From: Rhizophagus irregularis | Taxonomy: Eukaryota > Glomeromycota > Glomeromycetes > Glomerales > Glomeraceae | Assembly: GCF_026210795.1 (NCBI RefSeq) | Contig: NC_089436.1 | Location: 2,294,001-2,358,000, forward strand | DNA: 64,000 nucleotides | Direction: 5' to 3' | Shown: positions 12,523 through 23,839 of the stretch, in pieces | How positions within the stretch are numbered: the first letter of the stretch is position 1 | How the letters are laid out: each line of letters starts with the position of its first letter | Notes under the pieces: model-generated | Told to the model about the DNA's origin: nothing | Database searches by the model: none | The model's input: the letters and a program-made list of their open reading frames with translations, nothing else | Position numbers and translations under genes: made by a program

Positions 12523-12823
12523 ATATTATGATTAAATACTTTTATTAGGTTTTTCTTATCAATTGGCATTTATACGAATTGATTAAAATAAAGTTGTATG
12601 TAAGATTAATTTGAACATTCAATCCAATTAATTTTAAAATACAATATGTATATTTTTAATATTTTCGTCAGTTATTCGTGATAAGTTATTTCTTAGAAAA
12701 AATAAAAAAAAATTGAAAATAAGGGATTTTATATGAATAAACGATTATCTTTAATATTAAAATACTTTTTTTAGTAATAATTTTAATATAACTCTTTGGA
12801 TTATAAAATAAATATTTTGCATA
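12523..12823. other. AT-rich spacer
   Basis: No feature is recognised. It lies between the decayed gene and the MITE remnant. Confidence 0.5.
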
Positions 12824-13013
12824 TCGGTACCCGATATGTGTAAGATTGATTCAGTGTTACATATCAGTGACTAATCGTTTAGATATCGGGAATCTGATTT
12901 TTAGGCATATTTGATATGTTACATATCAGGTAATAAATGTCCGATATGTATCTAATTAGTCACTAATATATAGGTACCCAATATGTACCTGATAGCATCA
13001 ATTTTGACCAGTG
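12824..13013. repeat. ATCGGTGAC-family MITE, left end missing
   Basis: It carries CGGTACCCGATATGTG, TCAGTGACTAATCG and, at the right, AATTTTGACCAGTG, matching the copy at 154-408. The left terminus (CACTGGTCAAAAT) is absent here. A free-standing copy of just such a terminus lies at 31983-32043. MULE transposase coding sequence begins directly at 13014. Confidence 0.6.
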
Positions 13014-13740
13014 ATTACTTGAAGTACTTTTTGAAAAAAATGATTTAAGACTCACATTAGGAATTTTTTGAATGTCGCCAGCTCAACAGGACTTATATCA
13101 ACGATTTTATGATGTAGTTTTAAATAATAACACCTGTAAAACTAACAAATACAAAGAATTTAATGATCTTAAAACTCAATGTTCTATGGAAAGTTTCGAA
13201 ATGTAGCAAATGCTTTAGTAAAGAATGAACTTTTTCAACATATGTTTGGATTTTGCAATGTTTAAAAAAGGCGACAGATGAATCATTCCAAAATCATTTT
13301 GGATAGACTCCAAACCTGGTCTAATTAATGCTACAGCATTTTTATTGTTTATTTTATATATGCCAAAATATTATTAAACATCTCAAATCAACATTAGGTG
13401 AAGATTTTCTTTCATTTAGTAAAGCATTTTATTCTTGTAGAAATATGTTAAATGTTGAATTATTATAAAAATGGAAAGATATGGTAGTGACATTTTTGGC
13501 ATGTTATAATTATATGACTAAAACACTATATTCTAATAGGATTAGTTAGGCTAAATGCTATACACCATTTCAGTATAATGCCAGTATCAAAGTGTTGAAT
13601 GATTCAATGGCATTAAATCTTCAAATGTGAGTTGTGAGGATCTACACAACTCTTTCCCCCATATGGGCTAATCGGACGCATTAGCCAAATGTCACATTTA
13701 AAACAATGTGATATGATTATATGGTTTTGTGAACGCCAAT
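13014..13740 (+). pseudogene. MULE transposase, C-terminal half (FAR1/MULE family)
   Basis: The sequence opens with ATTACTTGAAGTACTTTTTG, which translates to the LLEVLF part of a MULE transposase. It continues with MSPAQQDLYQRFYDVVLN and NTCKTNKYKEF at 13074-13160. Further along come FWIDSKPGLINATAF at 13295-13335 (the second catalytic Asp region), blocks resembling HIWQNIIKHLKS and a QSVEXFNGI block near 13580-13610. Multiple stops (including TGA for a Trp just before MSPAQQ), frameshifts and a deletion make it dead. The matching N-terminal half is on the other strand at 32044-32893. Confidence 0.6.
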
Positions 13741-13769
13741 GATTTGATAAACTAGTAATACACAAACTT

Positions 13770-14449
13770 TTGTTTAACCAAAAAATGAACACGACGCAGC
13801 CTTCACATACGCCTACTAGTAAATTTCCTTGTCCATTATGTCAATTTTTAAATAATAAAAGTACTTTATATACAAAGAATAGGCTTTCTTTACATCAGCG
13901 AAAATTTCTGGAATTCACTCTTGTTACGAATAGAAAAAAAACTTTCATACCATAGATCGGGAGGTGGTAATAGAAAAATAATATTTGAACCCTTTAATGA
14001 AGAATTATTTGTTAGGATATTCTCTCAGGAAGAAAACTTTACATTTATTTCTTACTTGAATATTATATAAATGTGTTTTTACTGGAGAACTAGGATATAA
14101 ACGCTTGGGTTCTTTATTTGATTGTGAAGATTGGGGAGAAAAAAAGCATACAAGTGGCACTAAAGCATATGTATTTATGGAAGATAAAGAGAGGCAAAAA
14201 GAAGTTTCTTTTGTTTGGTCTGACTATGTAGTTATTAGAAACCGAGTGGGTAAAGAACCTTTAACTTTACATAGTTTAAAATTAGTAGTTTTTTTTAATG
14301 TTTTAACTGGTTATTTTGTGCAAAATCAAGATAATATGTTGAATTTTTTGGAGGAGTGTGAAGATTGTATAGTTGAAAAATTGGAAGGTAAATTTTTTTT
14401 TGAAAAGTTCATTATAAATTTACTTATAACTTCAATTCACACTCATTAA
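13770..14449 (+). pseudogene. C2H2-like companion gene, copy 1, degenerate
   Basis: This is a diverged copy of the gene at 61119-61677. FPCPLCQFLNNKSTLYTKN (about 13818-13875) corresponds to the C2H2 finger, but the second His is lost (HQRKFLEF). After a frameshift come EPFNEELFVRIF near 13990-14025 and the conserved block LGSLFDCEDWGEKK at 14107-14148, then GTKAYVFMEDKERQKE at 14157-14204. The C-terminal part (VSFVWSDYVVIRN and LKLVVFFNVLTGYF) is longer than in the second copy. It converges on the minus-strand gene ending at 14589, leaving only 140 bp between the two stops. The function is unknown. A DNA-binding partner of the convergent gene is a guess from the finger. Confidence 0.55.
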
Positions 14450-14588
14450 TTTATTATTTTATATAGGAAATTCTAATTTAGAAATATTCATTTAAAAAAT
14501 TATTATGTACATAGATTTTTTAGAAAATTGGTGTTTGTAAAAATTTAGAGAAAAATTGTTTAAGAAATATTAAAACTTTTAAAAAAAT

Positions 14589-17364
14589 TCATTCTTTTAG
14601 AACAATTGTTTTCTGTACAATAGATTTTGGTATATTGTTCATCAAAAAGTAAAGTTGCCGGTTTTCATATGTTAATATATTGTGAACAACAGAATTTGCT
14701 TTATTTCCACCTCCCATTGTTGTTGCACCAAAAAATACCCAAACCTATAAACCCATATTAAATTGTAAACGTATATAGTAAGTTGTAATAATTAACAATT
14801 AATTACTTACATGCATATGGTTTTTTTTCTCAAGACTGGAAGTAGAAAAATGTTTGAATTGTAAATTTTTACTCTTCAAAATACGAAAAAATTGAGGAAT
14901 ATAATGTGCAAATATATGCATGTAAGGAGTAATATCAGTTGGATTGAACATTCCTTTTTTTTTTTATTAGCACTATTTGATTTTCCAATAGTTGGCTCAC
15001 AAAATTTTAAGATCCAACTTTTAGCTGCTTGTTCAAATGAATCGATCTCTTCTTCAGTAATATGATCTTGACGTAAAAATAAATATAAACGTAAAAATTC
15101 ATGCCATAAAAATTCCATTTTCCTACCATGATCACCAGAAACAGATCTAGTTACTTCAAAATTCTTTAGTACATTTAATTTTTCAACGCCATTTAAAGTA
15201 GTCCAGTCGTATTTACCTTTTGTTTTTGATTCATAAAATTGAAAATGAGTTATTCCAATACGATGCATTTCTTGTTCAATTAAAGTTGATGTACTTTTTT
15301 TAAATTGGTTTATGTCCTCCATAAGTTGATAGAAAAAGCATCCAAGTAAAACATCAGTAATTCGTAACATCACATGCAACTCATCAGGAATCCAATTTCC
15401 AGTTTTAATCATAGGAAATAAGCATGGATTTGCATGTCCTAATAATAAAATTTAACCAAATAATATAATATACATTTTTGAAATGATATTATTATTTACC
15501 TTTATTATTTCCAGTAATACTCCAAGAATGATTCATATCAGCACGCAATTCTTTTGAACACTCACAATATAAACAAAAAAAATTGGAATTTGCAGCTTTA
15601 ATTCCATAATTAACGCCATAAATTTCCAATCTCCAGAAAAAAATAACTCAACCGGCCAAATAATATTCTCACAATCCATATACCCATCTTTTATTTCATC
15701 TAACTCATTAATAAATTGAGATACAATGTATAACAGGATACTTAAAGAAATTTAAACGTAAATATTTAATTAATATAATTAATCATGAACTCACCAATAT
15801 TGCTTACTTGGTTTTAAAACTTCATCTTTTTCATTTAATAAACATACCGTAAACATTACATGTGAGTATTGATGAGTTACAATATGTCCATCTGTATCCC
15901 CAGGAGTCAAAATAGATGAAGAACCTTTTTTCCATATAGGAACTAAGATATCTAGAAGGGCTTTAATAGATCAAAAAGAACACAATCCATCTTGATTATT
16001 ATTACCACTATTACTAGAAGAACCAAGATCTTCTATATTATCATTTTCTCTTTCTTTACGTTTTTTTGATTGATTTGAAGGTGATGAAGGGATTTTAATA
16101 ATATAATCATATATAGGGATTAGAGAATTCATAACTTCATTAATATAATGTTTTCGCCCTTCAATACGATATTCTCTTTCAATTCTTGGATCAACCATTG
16201 CAAGACGTCGATATCCATCACGTGAAATCAAGCACTCATCAATTGCTCTTAGTATAGCATCACAATGAACCATAAAATCCAAATTATTATGAGATCGAAA
16301 ATCAATAACTACTACTTCTCCACCAATTTCAAGTTCAATTAACCTTAATTGACTATTATTAATGTTATTATTTTTCAAAATAATGCTTGATTGAGTTTTA
16401 AAATCCTTAGCTAGTAAATTTAAACGTCTATTCTGCTGTGATGTAGAAATTTCGGTATATGGACGTTTCCTATTTATAATAGGAGTATTTGTAATATTTT
16501 CTCTTGCTTCATAAGCAAGGTATGTTAAAGCCAAACAATAAAACTCCTGAAACTTTTGAGTTTGCTTTCATTCCAATAATCTGATTTTATCAATAAAAAT
16601 AACAATAGTTAAAATTTTTTTTATTAAATATTGGACAAATTACAAAAATACAAAATCTAAAAAATCAAAGCTTCTAATTTCAGTTTAAAATAACAATCAC
16701 CTTATAAAAATCATTTGCCACACCTGAAGATGATCGAGTATTTGAAATAATTTTAGATACGTTGTTATTATCTTTCCATTCAATTGAATATTTGATTTTT
16801 CCATTAGGCAAATAATTAGATTCACAGATAATTTGAAATCCTCCCAAAATTGTCTCTACTTTATATGCATTTGGAATTTTATAGACAACAGAATTCTTTT
16901 TACCACGCTGTGTATACTTAACGTTTGAAGGATATTCCCCCAATGATAAAATGTTGTAACTTCTTTCATGTCGTTTTCCATTAACCTCATAATAAATTAT
17001 TGTAATAAAAGAACTAGTTGGATAGTTACAAATAAAAATAGGTTCGTTATAATTTGGTGATTCAAATTCCTGATCGCTAATCCCTAAAAATAAATAAATT
17101 GCATATAAATTCACATAATCGCAAATAATTACTAAATTAATCAAAATAATTAATAATATAATCTTTTGTCTAATATTTATTATTTAAGTTATCTTCTTCA
17201 TTATAACTTCATAACTTATTAAAATAAAATGCGTACAACTTTAATTCTTATATAATAAAATACTAATAGACTTATTATTTCGTTATCTAATATTATACAT
17301 AAATAATATAATAATAATATAATAGAAATACTACCTGTTCAAGCCGTTTTTGATTTTCTTCCAT
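14589..17364 (-). pseudogene. FYR-domain / putative DDE-like gene, copy 1, broken
   Basis: A long multi-exon gene. A possible first exon is 17364-17335 (MEENQKRLEQ, donor GTAGTA), though its phase does not join cleanly. The exon at 17085-16690 has a FYRN-like block (GEYPSNVKYTQRGKKNSVVY, GGFQIICESN). Near 16575-16530 a FYRC-like block reads NSKVSGVLLFGFN. Then come IELEIGGEVVVIDFRSHNNL, ISRDGYRRLA and EVMNSLIPI (16350-16110). Next are LLDILVPIW and VMFTVCLLNEK (15955-15835), then IIWPVELFFSGDWKFMALIM (about 15665-15610), WIPDELHVMLRITDVLLGCF (15400-15340), EFLWHEFLRLYLF and FCEPTIG. After a final intron come FFGATTMGGG and the stop at 14589. It carries TGA at 15971-15973, at least one frameshift in the FYRC region and a deletion removing the SGDGRNVGR motif seen in copy 2. 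Confidence 0.6.
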
Positions 17365-17369
17365 ATTCA

Positions 17370-17734
17370 AACTTAAGTGCTCATATTAAAGGTCGGAAAT
17401 TTTGCAATTTTGCTTTTACTACACATTAAAATAACTTTTATTTAGTATAAAGTTTGCTGTCACGTGTACCTAAAACCAATTCCCAACCAATTCCCGCCTC
17501 AATAATTGATATTAGAGAGAGTCTAAATCTTCACGTTCTAATTTGCCAATCATAATTTATTTGTTATTTTGTTACACAAAATTACATATATACTTCTATA
17601 ATATCACATGTTTATTACTTAATGAAATACGTCAAATCTGCCCATATGCAATTTTTGAAAATACTAATAAATTTTCTTGAAATTTTTGCTTGAAAATTTC
17701 TAAGTGCTCGTTAAATAAATTAATATTTCCCTAG
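17370..17734. other. Spacer between the FYR/DDE-like gene and LINE-2
   Basis: No ORF is supported. It would hold the upstream region of the minus-strand gene and the 5' leader of LINE-2. The LINE-2 5' end and its target duplication could not be located. Confidence 0.4.
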
Positions 17735-19815
17735 TTGCTTTCCTCTTTACTGAGCTTTATACTATATATTTTACCGCCACCACATCCTGAAGTTTTGGCT
17801 TCTTCTGGAGATCGCCCGTTATCTCCTAATAACGCTTCTGACATGCCAAATAAACTAACACGTAATGTCTCTGCTGATGATATGAACGTTGACATAACTT
17901 CTCCCTCTGTTCCTGCCTCTGACCCTAAACCCAACGTTCCTTCTGATCTTCCTGTTAATAGAGTTCCTGTTATAACTTAACCTCTTCCTACTGACACGTC
18001 TTTAGAGTCTTCAATTCATGCCCATCCCCTTCCTGGTTCTACAAACCCTCCAAATAATGATAAGGGTAAATCTGTGGCCTTTGACGTATCTGTATGCCAA
18101 GCAACCTTTCCCTGATGGTGATGCTGCTGCTATCAAATCCTCTCCTTCCAGATTTTATGCTGCAGCATATCTTCATGACGCGCCTGTCACGTTCAAAGAA
18201 AAATTTACCACTAACTGCGCCATGTGTGATGAAGTGGACAGAGCTCTCTCCCGATATTCTTCTTATAGTTCGCGTGCTCATTGTAAAAAATCAGGAGACA
18301 ATAAAAGAATCCTTGTTTTCTTCTTTATTTAAGACGATCATTCCGCATGCGTCCAATCTATACATGTTGCCAAAATATTTCGGCTATTTCGCCCACATGA
18401 CAAACTCTTCAAAGCAAAATCATCTGATTTCATAGATCTGGCTGAAATTAGGTTTCAAATAGGTTAATCTGGGTCTGAAGAACCTATGAAAGAACTTTTG
18501 AGGAATTTCGACCAACTTACATAATTTCGGCAGGGCTCTGGAATTTCGGACAACCTATATTTAATATATGGCCAAAACTTTAAAGTCTGATTCGAAATTA
18601 TTACAGATTATGCCGAATTTTTCTGAAGTCTGCTAAAAGTTGCTGCAGATCTGGCCCAAATTATCTGAGGTTTAAAAAAATTTATTGATATATCTACAAG
18701 TAGCTATATTTTGGAGCCGAAATGCGGCCGAAATTGAAAAAAAGTTTCAGCAACATGTATAGTCCAATCCTCATGTGCCGATCTTCTCAATTTGGTCTTT
18801 ACCCCCTATTCACCTGCAGATGCGCGTCATAGTGATGAAGAAAAGTCTTTATTTGTCACTGATATCCCCCTTTTCCTTAATGAACTTCAAATCAGACAGG
18901 CTTTCTACCACTAGAAACCATTACTACAACGCCCATGTCCAATTCTCCAGTGCGGACCCTGTTGCACAATTTACTGATACTTGGGCGATTATTTGTCTTG
19001 GTAATTCCCTACACGTCTGTCCGGCATCTTATTCGAACCCCTAATACGATATCTGCAGGGAACATGTGACTTAGAAATCGCCTCACATGTCAATGCTAAA
19101 GCTATCAATATCCCTCTCTCATACAATTCCTACAAGCCCAAGCCTTATGCTTATTTGAATTTTTCATCGTTCGAAAGTTTTGAGGCCGCAAAGGAATTGA
19201 CAATTGCTTTTCGTAATAAAGGTTTGACCTGGCACTCTCCTGATGAAGCCAAAAATCTCTGTCATATTTGTGGAAGACATGGATACTCTCCTTCCAGATG
19301 TAGCCCTCGGCCCACTTGCAAAACAAATGACCGTTTGAATAAACTTTACACACAGTTCAATGCTGGGCCCAAACGTGGCTACCCTGACTCTTGGCAATCA
19401 CAATCTTCCTCTAGATCACGTTCACGGTTATGATTTAACTCACGCTCTTGTGGCCATACTTCCACTGAACATTCAAATAATTCCCACTTGCCTGCTTTTC
19501 TCGCATTGATACTGCGAACTCTCAAAATAATGCCCAAATTAATGCTCAAAATGGAGCCAATTCAGGTCACCCCTCTTCAACTTCCCTTAGCCCAAGCCCT
19601 CTTTACCTCCTAATGTCATAGAAGAATTAAAGATACAACTCAACGATATTGCTCAACAGCTCAAGAAAGTCAGTTGGATGGAATATTTTATCACGGATCA
19701 TGAATATTGTATTAGGAAACTTAAGTCAATGTTGAACTATGATGGCCCTCCTGATAATACTTCCCGACTTTTATCCAAACAATGCTGGTTGGGACAACTG
19801 TCATCAAAACATTAA
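17735..19815 (+). pseudogene. LINE-2 ORF1 (gag-like), broken
   Basis: The likely start is ATG 17843 (MPNKLTRNVSADDMNVDITS), or an earlier start in the same frame. There is a Pro/Ser-rich N-terminus, then an FYAAAYLHDAPVTFKEKF block (18150-18205). The frame is cut by the MITE at 18359-18761. After it come YSPADARHSDEEKSLFVTDI and an RRM-like region. Then SYNSYKPKPYAYLNFSSFES (about 19120-19180) leads into the zinc knuckle LCHICGRHGYSPSRCSPRP at 19257-19313, and a Ser/Arg-rich tail. The fold should bind element RNA. It contains stops and frameshifts, and runs into the Tc1 insertion near 19845. Confidence 0.75.
18359..18761. mobile_element. hAT-type MITE in LINE-2 gag
   Basis: A perfect 8-bp duplication GTCCAATC lies at 18351-18358 and 18762-18769. 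The termini are TATACATGTTGCCAAAATAT and, in reverse complement, TATACATGTTGCTGAAAC. The interior has many CCGAAATT/TTTCGG words but no ORF. Removing it joins the gag frame (HACVQS to SCADLLNL). Confidence 0.9.
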
Positions 19816-19860
19816 TAATAATAATAATTCTTTCTGTTTACCTGTACAGTCACGTCGAAA

Positions 19861-21643
19861 CTCTTTCCTGAATACATTTTTTACAAATATTTCTGCGTAA
19901 TAATTTTTTTTAAAAAATAATCTCTTTATTAAATTTTATTACATAAATATAAAAATGTCTATGGATAAGAGCCAAACACCAAACGAAGCAGCTTTAGACT
20001 TCGTTTCCAAGTTTAACGAAATTTATTTTCAATCCTTTACACACCACTTAAGTTCTTTTGTACAGGACGTTTCCTCAAGGACTTATTTGAAAAAAACCCC
20101 TCAGTACCTAAGGATAAAGCCCAGTTACTGATACAGAAATTTGGCGAGACAGCCAACCCTGCGAACTTCACTTCACAAGCCCAAGCTACGAATATACAAC
20201 CCACCACCCTTTCGCTAATATTTTCTATAGCGCTATATGCTGCGTCCAGGTCTTGGGATAATTTTTCCGCCCAATTATTTTGCGAATTTGGCGATATGGG
20301 TGATGATGATGATGACGACGAAGATGAATCTCAGAATACTGATGATTATCTGATAAATATGTCACCTTTGCTACTTGATGAAGATGATTTAGTAATGACT
20401 CTGTTGATCAAACTGTAATACCTGAAAACTCCCGGAAGAAAGATAAACAAAAGGCGCGTGTTACAGCTGATAAACAAATTACGAACCAATCAACGAAGGC
20501 AAAACCTGATGTGAAAACATCAGCCAAAAATTCCCATAAGGGAAAGAAATCATCCGAACCAGAAGCTACACAGATACTGACAGGATACGAAACTGTTGGA
20601 GAGGAGCATGAGCGAATCTGAGACATAATAGTTTACGATATCCCGTATACCTGGGACCTGCAGAAAATTATAGCAGAGTTAAAACTATGATCAAGTGTTC
20701 AGTTAAACGCCAGCACAAGTATCAGACTCTTAGAGTCAAGATAGCACTTTCCTCCTTTAGCCTTCCCCAGTTTAATAAATATTGGACGACAGACCTGGGA
20801 GGTATACCTGTTAGATGGTTCCCTGCGAGTTGGACTTTACGAGAAAGAAAACAACGTGAAAAGCTCCAAGCCATTATTCATGACATTCCGGAGGATATGA
20901 CAATGGCTACCTTGTGGATGGACCATAAACCATGTGAATTTTTAATGAAGTGTGGTGCTAGCTCATTTAAAATAATTCAAACAAGTAAAGGAATATGCCA
21001 CAGTTTTTCGTACCTAATGGTAAGGAGTTGAAATGGTGTCGGCACTCCATTCCTACCTTGAAGAAAGCACAATGTAAACCGAAGGCTAAAAATACACTAA
21101 ATACGAAAAATTCAGGTAAGTCTGACAAGAATTTAGACAGTAATCAGCCTAAGAAGAAGGATAAACCTGCATCCTCAAACAAAGTCTAAAAATAATAACC
21201 AGGAGGAGAAATACCCGAATACTCAGAAGAAGGCAAAGAAATCCTCAAAGAAAAAGGGTAATAATAAAGATAACAAGGCGGTTTTAGCAGAAATTTTAAC
21301 TTTATTACAGAAACTAGTTTAGCCTATGCTTTAATTAGCGGTTTTACGAATTTCAGAATTGTATTATTTTTAGGATAGAACATGTTTATGTGTTGTACCA
21401 CAATTTCTTGGATAGAGGACTTGTCCTCTCCACTTTTTTTCCCTCTCCTTTTTTTTACCCAGTGTGTTCGCCTGGACTGTTATTGGACGTGGTAGTAGTG
21501 CAGGTCCTTTTTTTTTCAAGAAGTTCGGGTTGGCTTCCAGCTTCTCTGGTTGTCGATAGTAGATCTTAGTTAGGTTGTACTATATAGTCATGCCTTTGTA
21601 TATTTCTCTGCCGACTTCACATAAAATAAATAAAAATAAATAA
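19861..21643 (+). mobile_element. ORF1-only non-LTR retroelement, copy A
   Basis: It is flanked by long near-identical duplications at 19840-19860 and 21644-21665 (word ACCTGTACAGTC, then CGTCG and AAA). These belong to the Tc1 TIR into which it inserted. It starts CTCTTTCC(T/C)GAATACATTTT, carries one gag-like ORF (19955-21322) and a 3' UTR of about 300 bp, and ends in an AAATAAATAAAAATAAATA tail. No RT or endonuclease is present. Copy B at 26960-28882 has the same layout, so the short form is itself mobile. Confidence 0.75.
19955..21322 (+). pseudogene. Gag-like protein of ORF1-only element, copy A
   Basis: Starts MSMDKSQTPNEAALDFVSKF at 19955. A frameshift follows near 20070 in the FVQD region. 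There is an acidic run (GDDDDDDEDES) near 20300, then a basic linker (KKDKQKARVT) and an RRM-like block starting DIIVYDIPYTWDLQKI at about 20621. A second RRM-like block has IIHDIPEDMTMATLW (20875-20920), then CGASSFKIIQTSKG. It ends with a Lys/Asn-rich tail and EILTLLQKLV before TAG at 21320-21322. Compared with copy B it lacks a Pro-rich segment of about 20 residues near 20393 and part of the second RRM-like block. It probably binds RNA. It is broken by several frameshifts and stops. Confidence 0.65.
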
Positions 21644-21879
21644 ACCTGTACAGTCGTGTCGGAAAGTATTGCCCGATTTAAAAATAATGTTAAAGTCGGC
21701 AAAACTTTATTAATTCTCATTAAAATTTACATAAAAAAATAACTTTTAAAATGGCTAATAATGTGCAACAACATCTTCAAAAACGGAGCAGTCCAAATTT
21801 TCCCATTCTTCACTTAGTGTGGCTTTAAGTTCACCTACAGTTCTAGGAAAGACCTCCTGACTCTGGATATTGTCTTTTA

Positions 21880-22720
21880 ACTGCTTTCAAATGTTCTCTA
21901 TCGGATTTAAATCAGGGAATTGGCCGGCCAATCAATAATCGTAATTTTATTTTTCTTTAACCAATCTTTAGTTATTTTTGCGGTATGAATGGGTGCATTA
22001 TGTTGTTGAAAAGTTGCAGCCCTTCCTGTTAATTCGCAAACTGTATGATTAAATGGATGGAGATGTTTTTTTAAGATTCTAACATATGTATTTGAATTAA
22101 TTTTTTCATTTCCTTCCTTATTTTCATCACAAAAAATCAATGGTCCTTTTATCCCTCTCGCAAAACATCTCTAAACCATAACTGATTTTTGACCACTTTT
22201 AAAGATAGGTGTCAAACATTCAGTGCCCCTGTATGCCTCCAAACTCTTATTTGTCGTGACTGCTTTCCAATCTCAATACTTAATTCATCAGAGAAAATAA
22301 CTTGTGCCCAATCACGAGCTGTTTTTTCACACCAACTAATACGAGCTGATGCATGCCTTTTTGATATAAAAGGCTTTTTTGTGGCAACATGGGAATGAAT
22401 TCCAACATCATATAATGTCTGTTTAGCAGTTGTTAGACTACAACTCAACTTCAATTTATTAATAACTTCATGTAAAGTATACGTCAATTTTTAGTAACTT
22501 CATTAATGAGTGCATTTTTTTCATTATCATTGAGAGCAGATTGCTGTCCTGAACACGGTAAATTTTCAGTTTTTCCAGTCTTCTTGTATTTGTCAATAAA
22601 CCTGCGTATTGTGATAGGGTCATGTCCCATTTTTCTTGCTATTTGTGCAGAATTGAAATTTTCCATATACACTAGTATTTTTCCCTTCTCTTGAAGAGAT
22701 AACTCAGTGTAATGTGACAT
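21880..22720 (-). pseudogene. Tc1 transposase of the second Tc1 element, inactive
   Basis: It starts at 22720 (MSHYTELSLQEKGKILVYME) with HTH motifs (NSAQIARKMGHDPITIRRFI) and a second HTH (CSLTTAKQTLYDVGIHSHVA). The catalytic core follows: VIFSDELSIEIG near 22300 keeps the first Asp, but the second motif reads FQQHNAPIHTA near 22010, so the expected catalytic Asp is His. The third motif (DWPANS, then PDLNPIE) is shifted by a one-base deletion near 21923, giving NSLI and a stop. It is therefore inactive by substitution and by frameshift. Confidence 0.8.
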
Positions 22721-22889
22721 TATTTTTTTAACTGTGAAACGGGTTCAACAAGTTGTAAATTTATGGGAAAACAAAAAAAAAATAATAAAAAAGGGTATAA
22801 TTAATGTAAACTAGGTGTATCATTACACAATACAAAATCGGGCAATACTTTCCCTTTCCAGTCGACACGCTCCTTTACCTAATCATGTC

Positions 22890-23661
22890 AGCATAGCGAA
22901 CATGCTTTTATCACTTTGCTGATCATTCATCGATATCATGTCACATTAATTTTGAAGCTATGGTTAAAGCCATAAAATTCTTAGCCAAACTATACTAATG
23001 TCTTTTTAGTAGTATAATTTATGAAAAATAAAAAAAATTATATTGTTAAAGTTAACCTTAAACTGAAATTTTCAATAATTTAATATTTGCCTATATTTGC
23101 TGATCATCTGCTAATTTGACTTTGGAGCTTCGGGCGAAGCCACAGATTTACAGGCGAAATTTGAAATTTTCAAAATATATTATTTAGGTATTCAAGAATC
23201 AATAGCCAAAATAATCATGTAGAATTTTAGGTAATCAAAAGTTATCATTGAGCAAATGTTTATGAATATTATTAAAATACACATATGGGGATAAGCACAG
23301 CAAAACAAGGGGATAGCCTCAAAAAAAAATTTCTTAAGTTTATATGATAATTATGTTCCAATTTATCCAAAAATTACAGTTGTAATGAAGTCTCAAAAAA
23401 AAATTTTTAAATCCTATCCCCTTGTTTTGCTGTGCGTGTCCCCACCCCATATAGACAAAATTTGTAAAACTTTATTAACTGTTTAAAGAATTTTTTTGAT
23501 AAATTTAATATGCAGTAAATTTAAATGAATGTTAAATTGTCTGTAAAATTATTATTATGTAGGATTTTCAACCAAAGTAATTATAACGAAGTGATAAAAT
23601 TGAATAAATGATCGACAAATGATTGATAAAATTGTGATAAAGTAAAGATGTCCGCTATGCT
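22890..23661. mobile_element. MITE with 9-bp target duplication (MULE-like?)
   Basis: A perfect 9-bp duplication AATCATGTC lies at 22881-22889 and 23662-23670. The TIR is AGCATAGCGAACAT at the left and AGCATAGCGGACAT in reverse complement at the right, with TTATCAC sub-terminal words on both sides. It encodes nothing. A nine-base duplication is typical of Mutator-like elements, but the family cannot be named. It holds a smaller inverted-repeat element at 23285-23452. Confidence 0.8.
23285..23452. repeat. Small nested foldback (GCACAGCAAAACAAGGGGAT arms)
   Basis: The left arm CACAGCAAAACAAGGGGATA (23298-23317) is repeated in reverse complement at about 23409-23436. Both ends run into GGGG/CCCC and ATAT, which may be a short duplication. 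There is no ORF. Confidence 0.65.
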
Positions 23662-23839
23662 AATCATGTCAACCTTGGCGGCTTTCCTAATGATTCAATA
23701 AGATTGCGTCAAGAAATCTCCTTGGTCTCCAATACTCAACAAAATCTTTCCAATCAATTAGGATCCATTCTTGAAAAATTAGTCTTTTTCTTTTCCGAAT
23801 CCACCTTCCCTTTTAAATGATTGACACACCCTCCTAACT

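Larger units (their letters stand above)
19847..22880 (-). mobile_element. Second Tc1-type transposon, split by an ORF1-only retroelement
   Basis: The 5' TIR begins CAGTCACGTCGAAA right after TA at 19845-19846. It is interrupted there by the retroelement at 19861-21643 and is repeated as CAGTCGTGTCGGAAAGTATT at 21651. The distal end carries AAATCGGGCAATACTTTCC at 22836-22854 in inverted orientation, followed by a slightly scrambled terminus (CAGTCGACACG). It encodes a minus-strand transposase at 21880-22720. The exact right boundary is uncertain. Confidence 0.75.
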
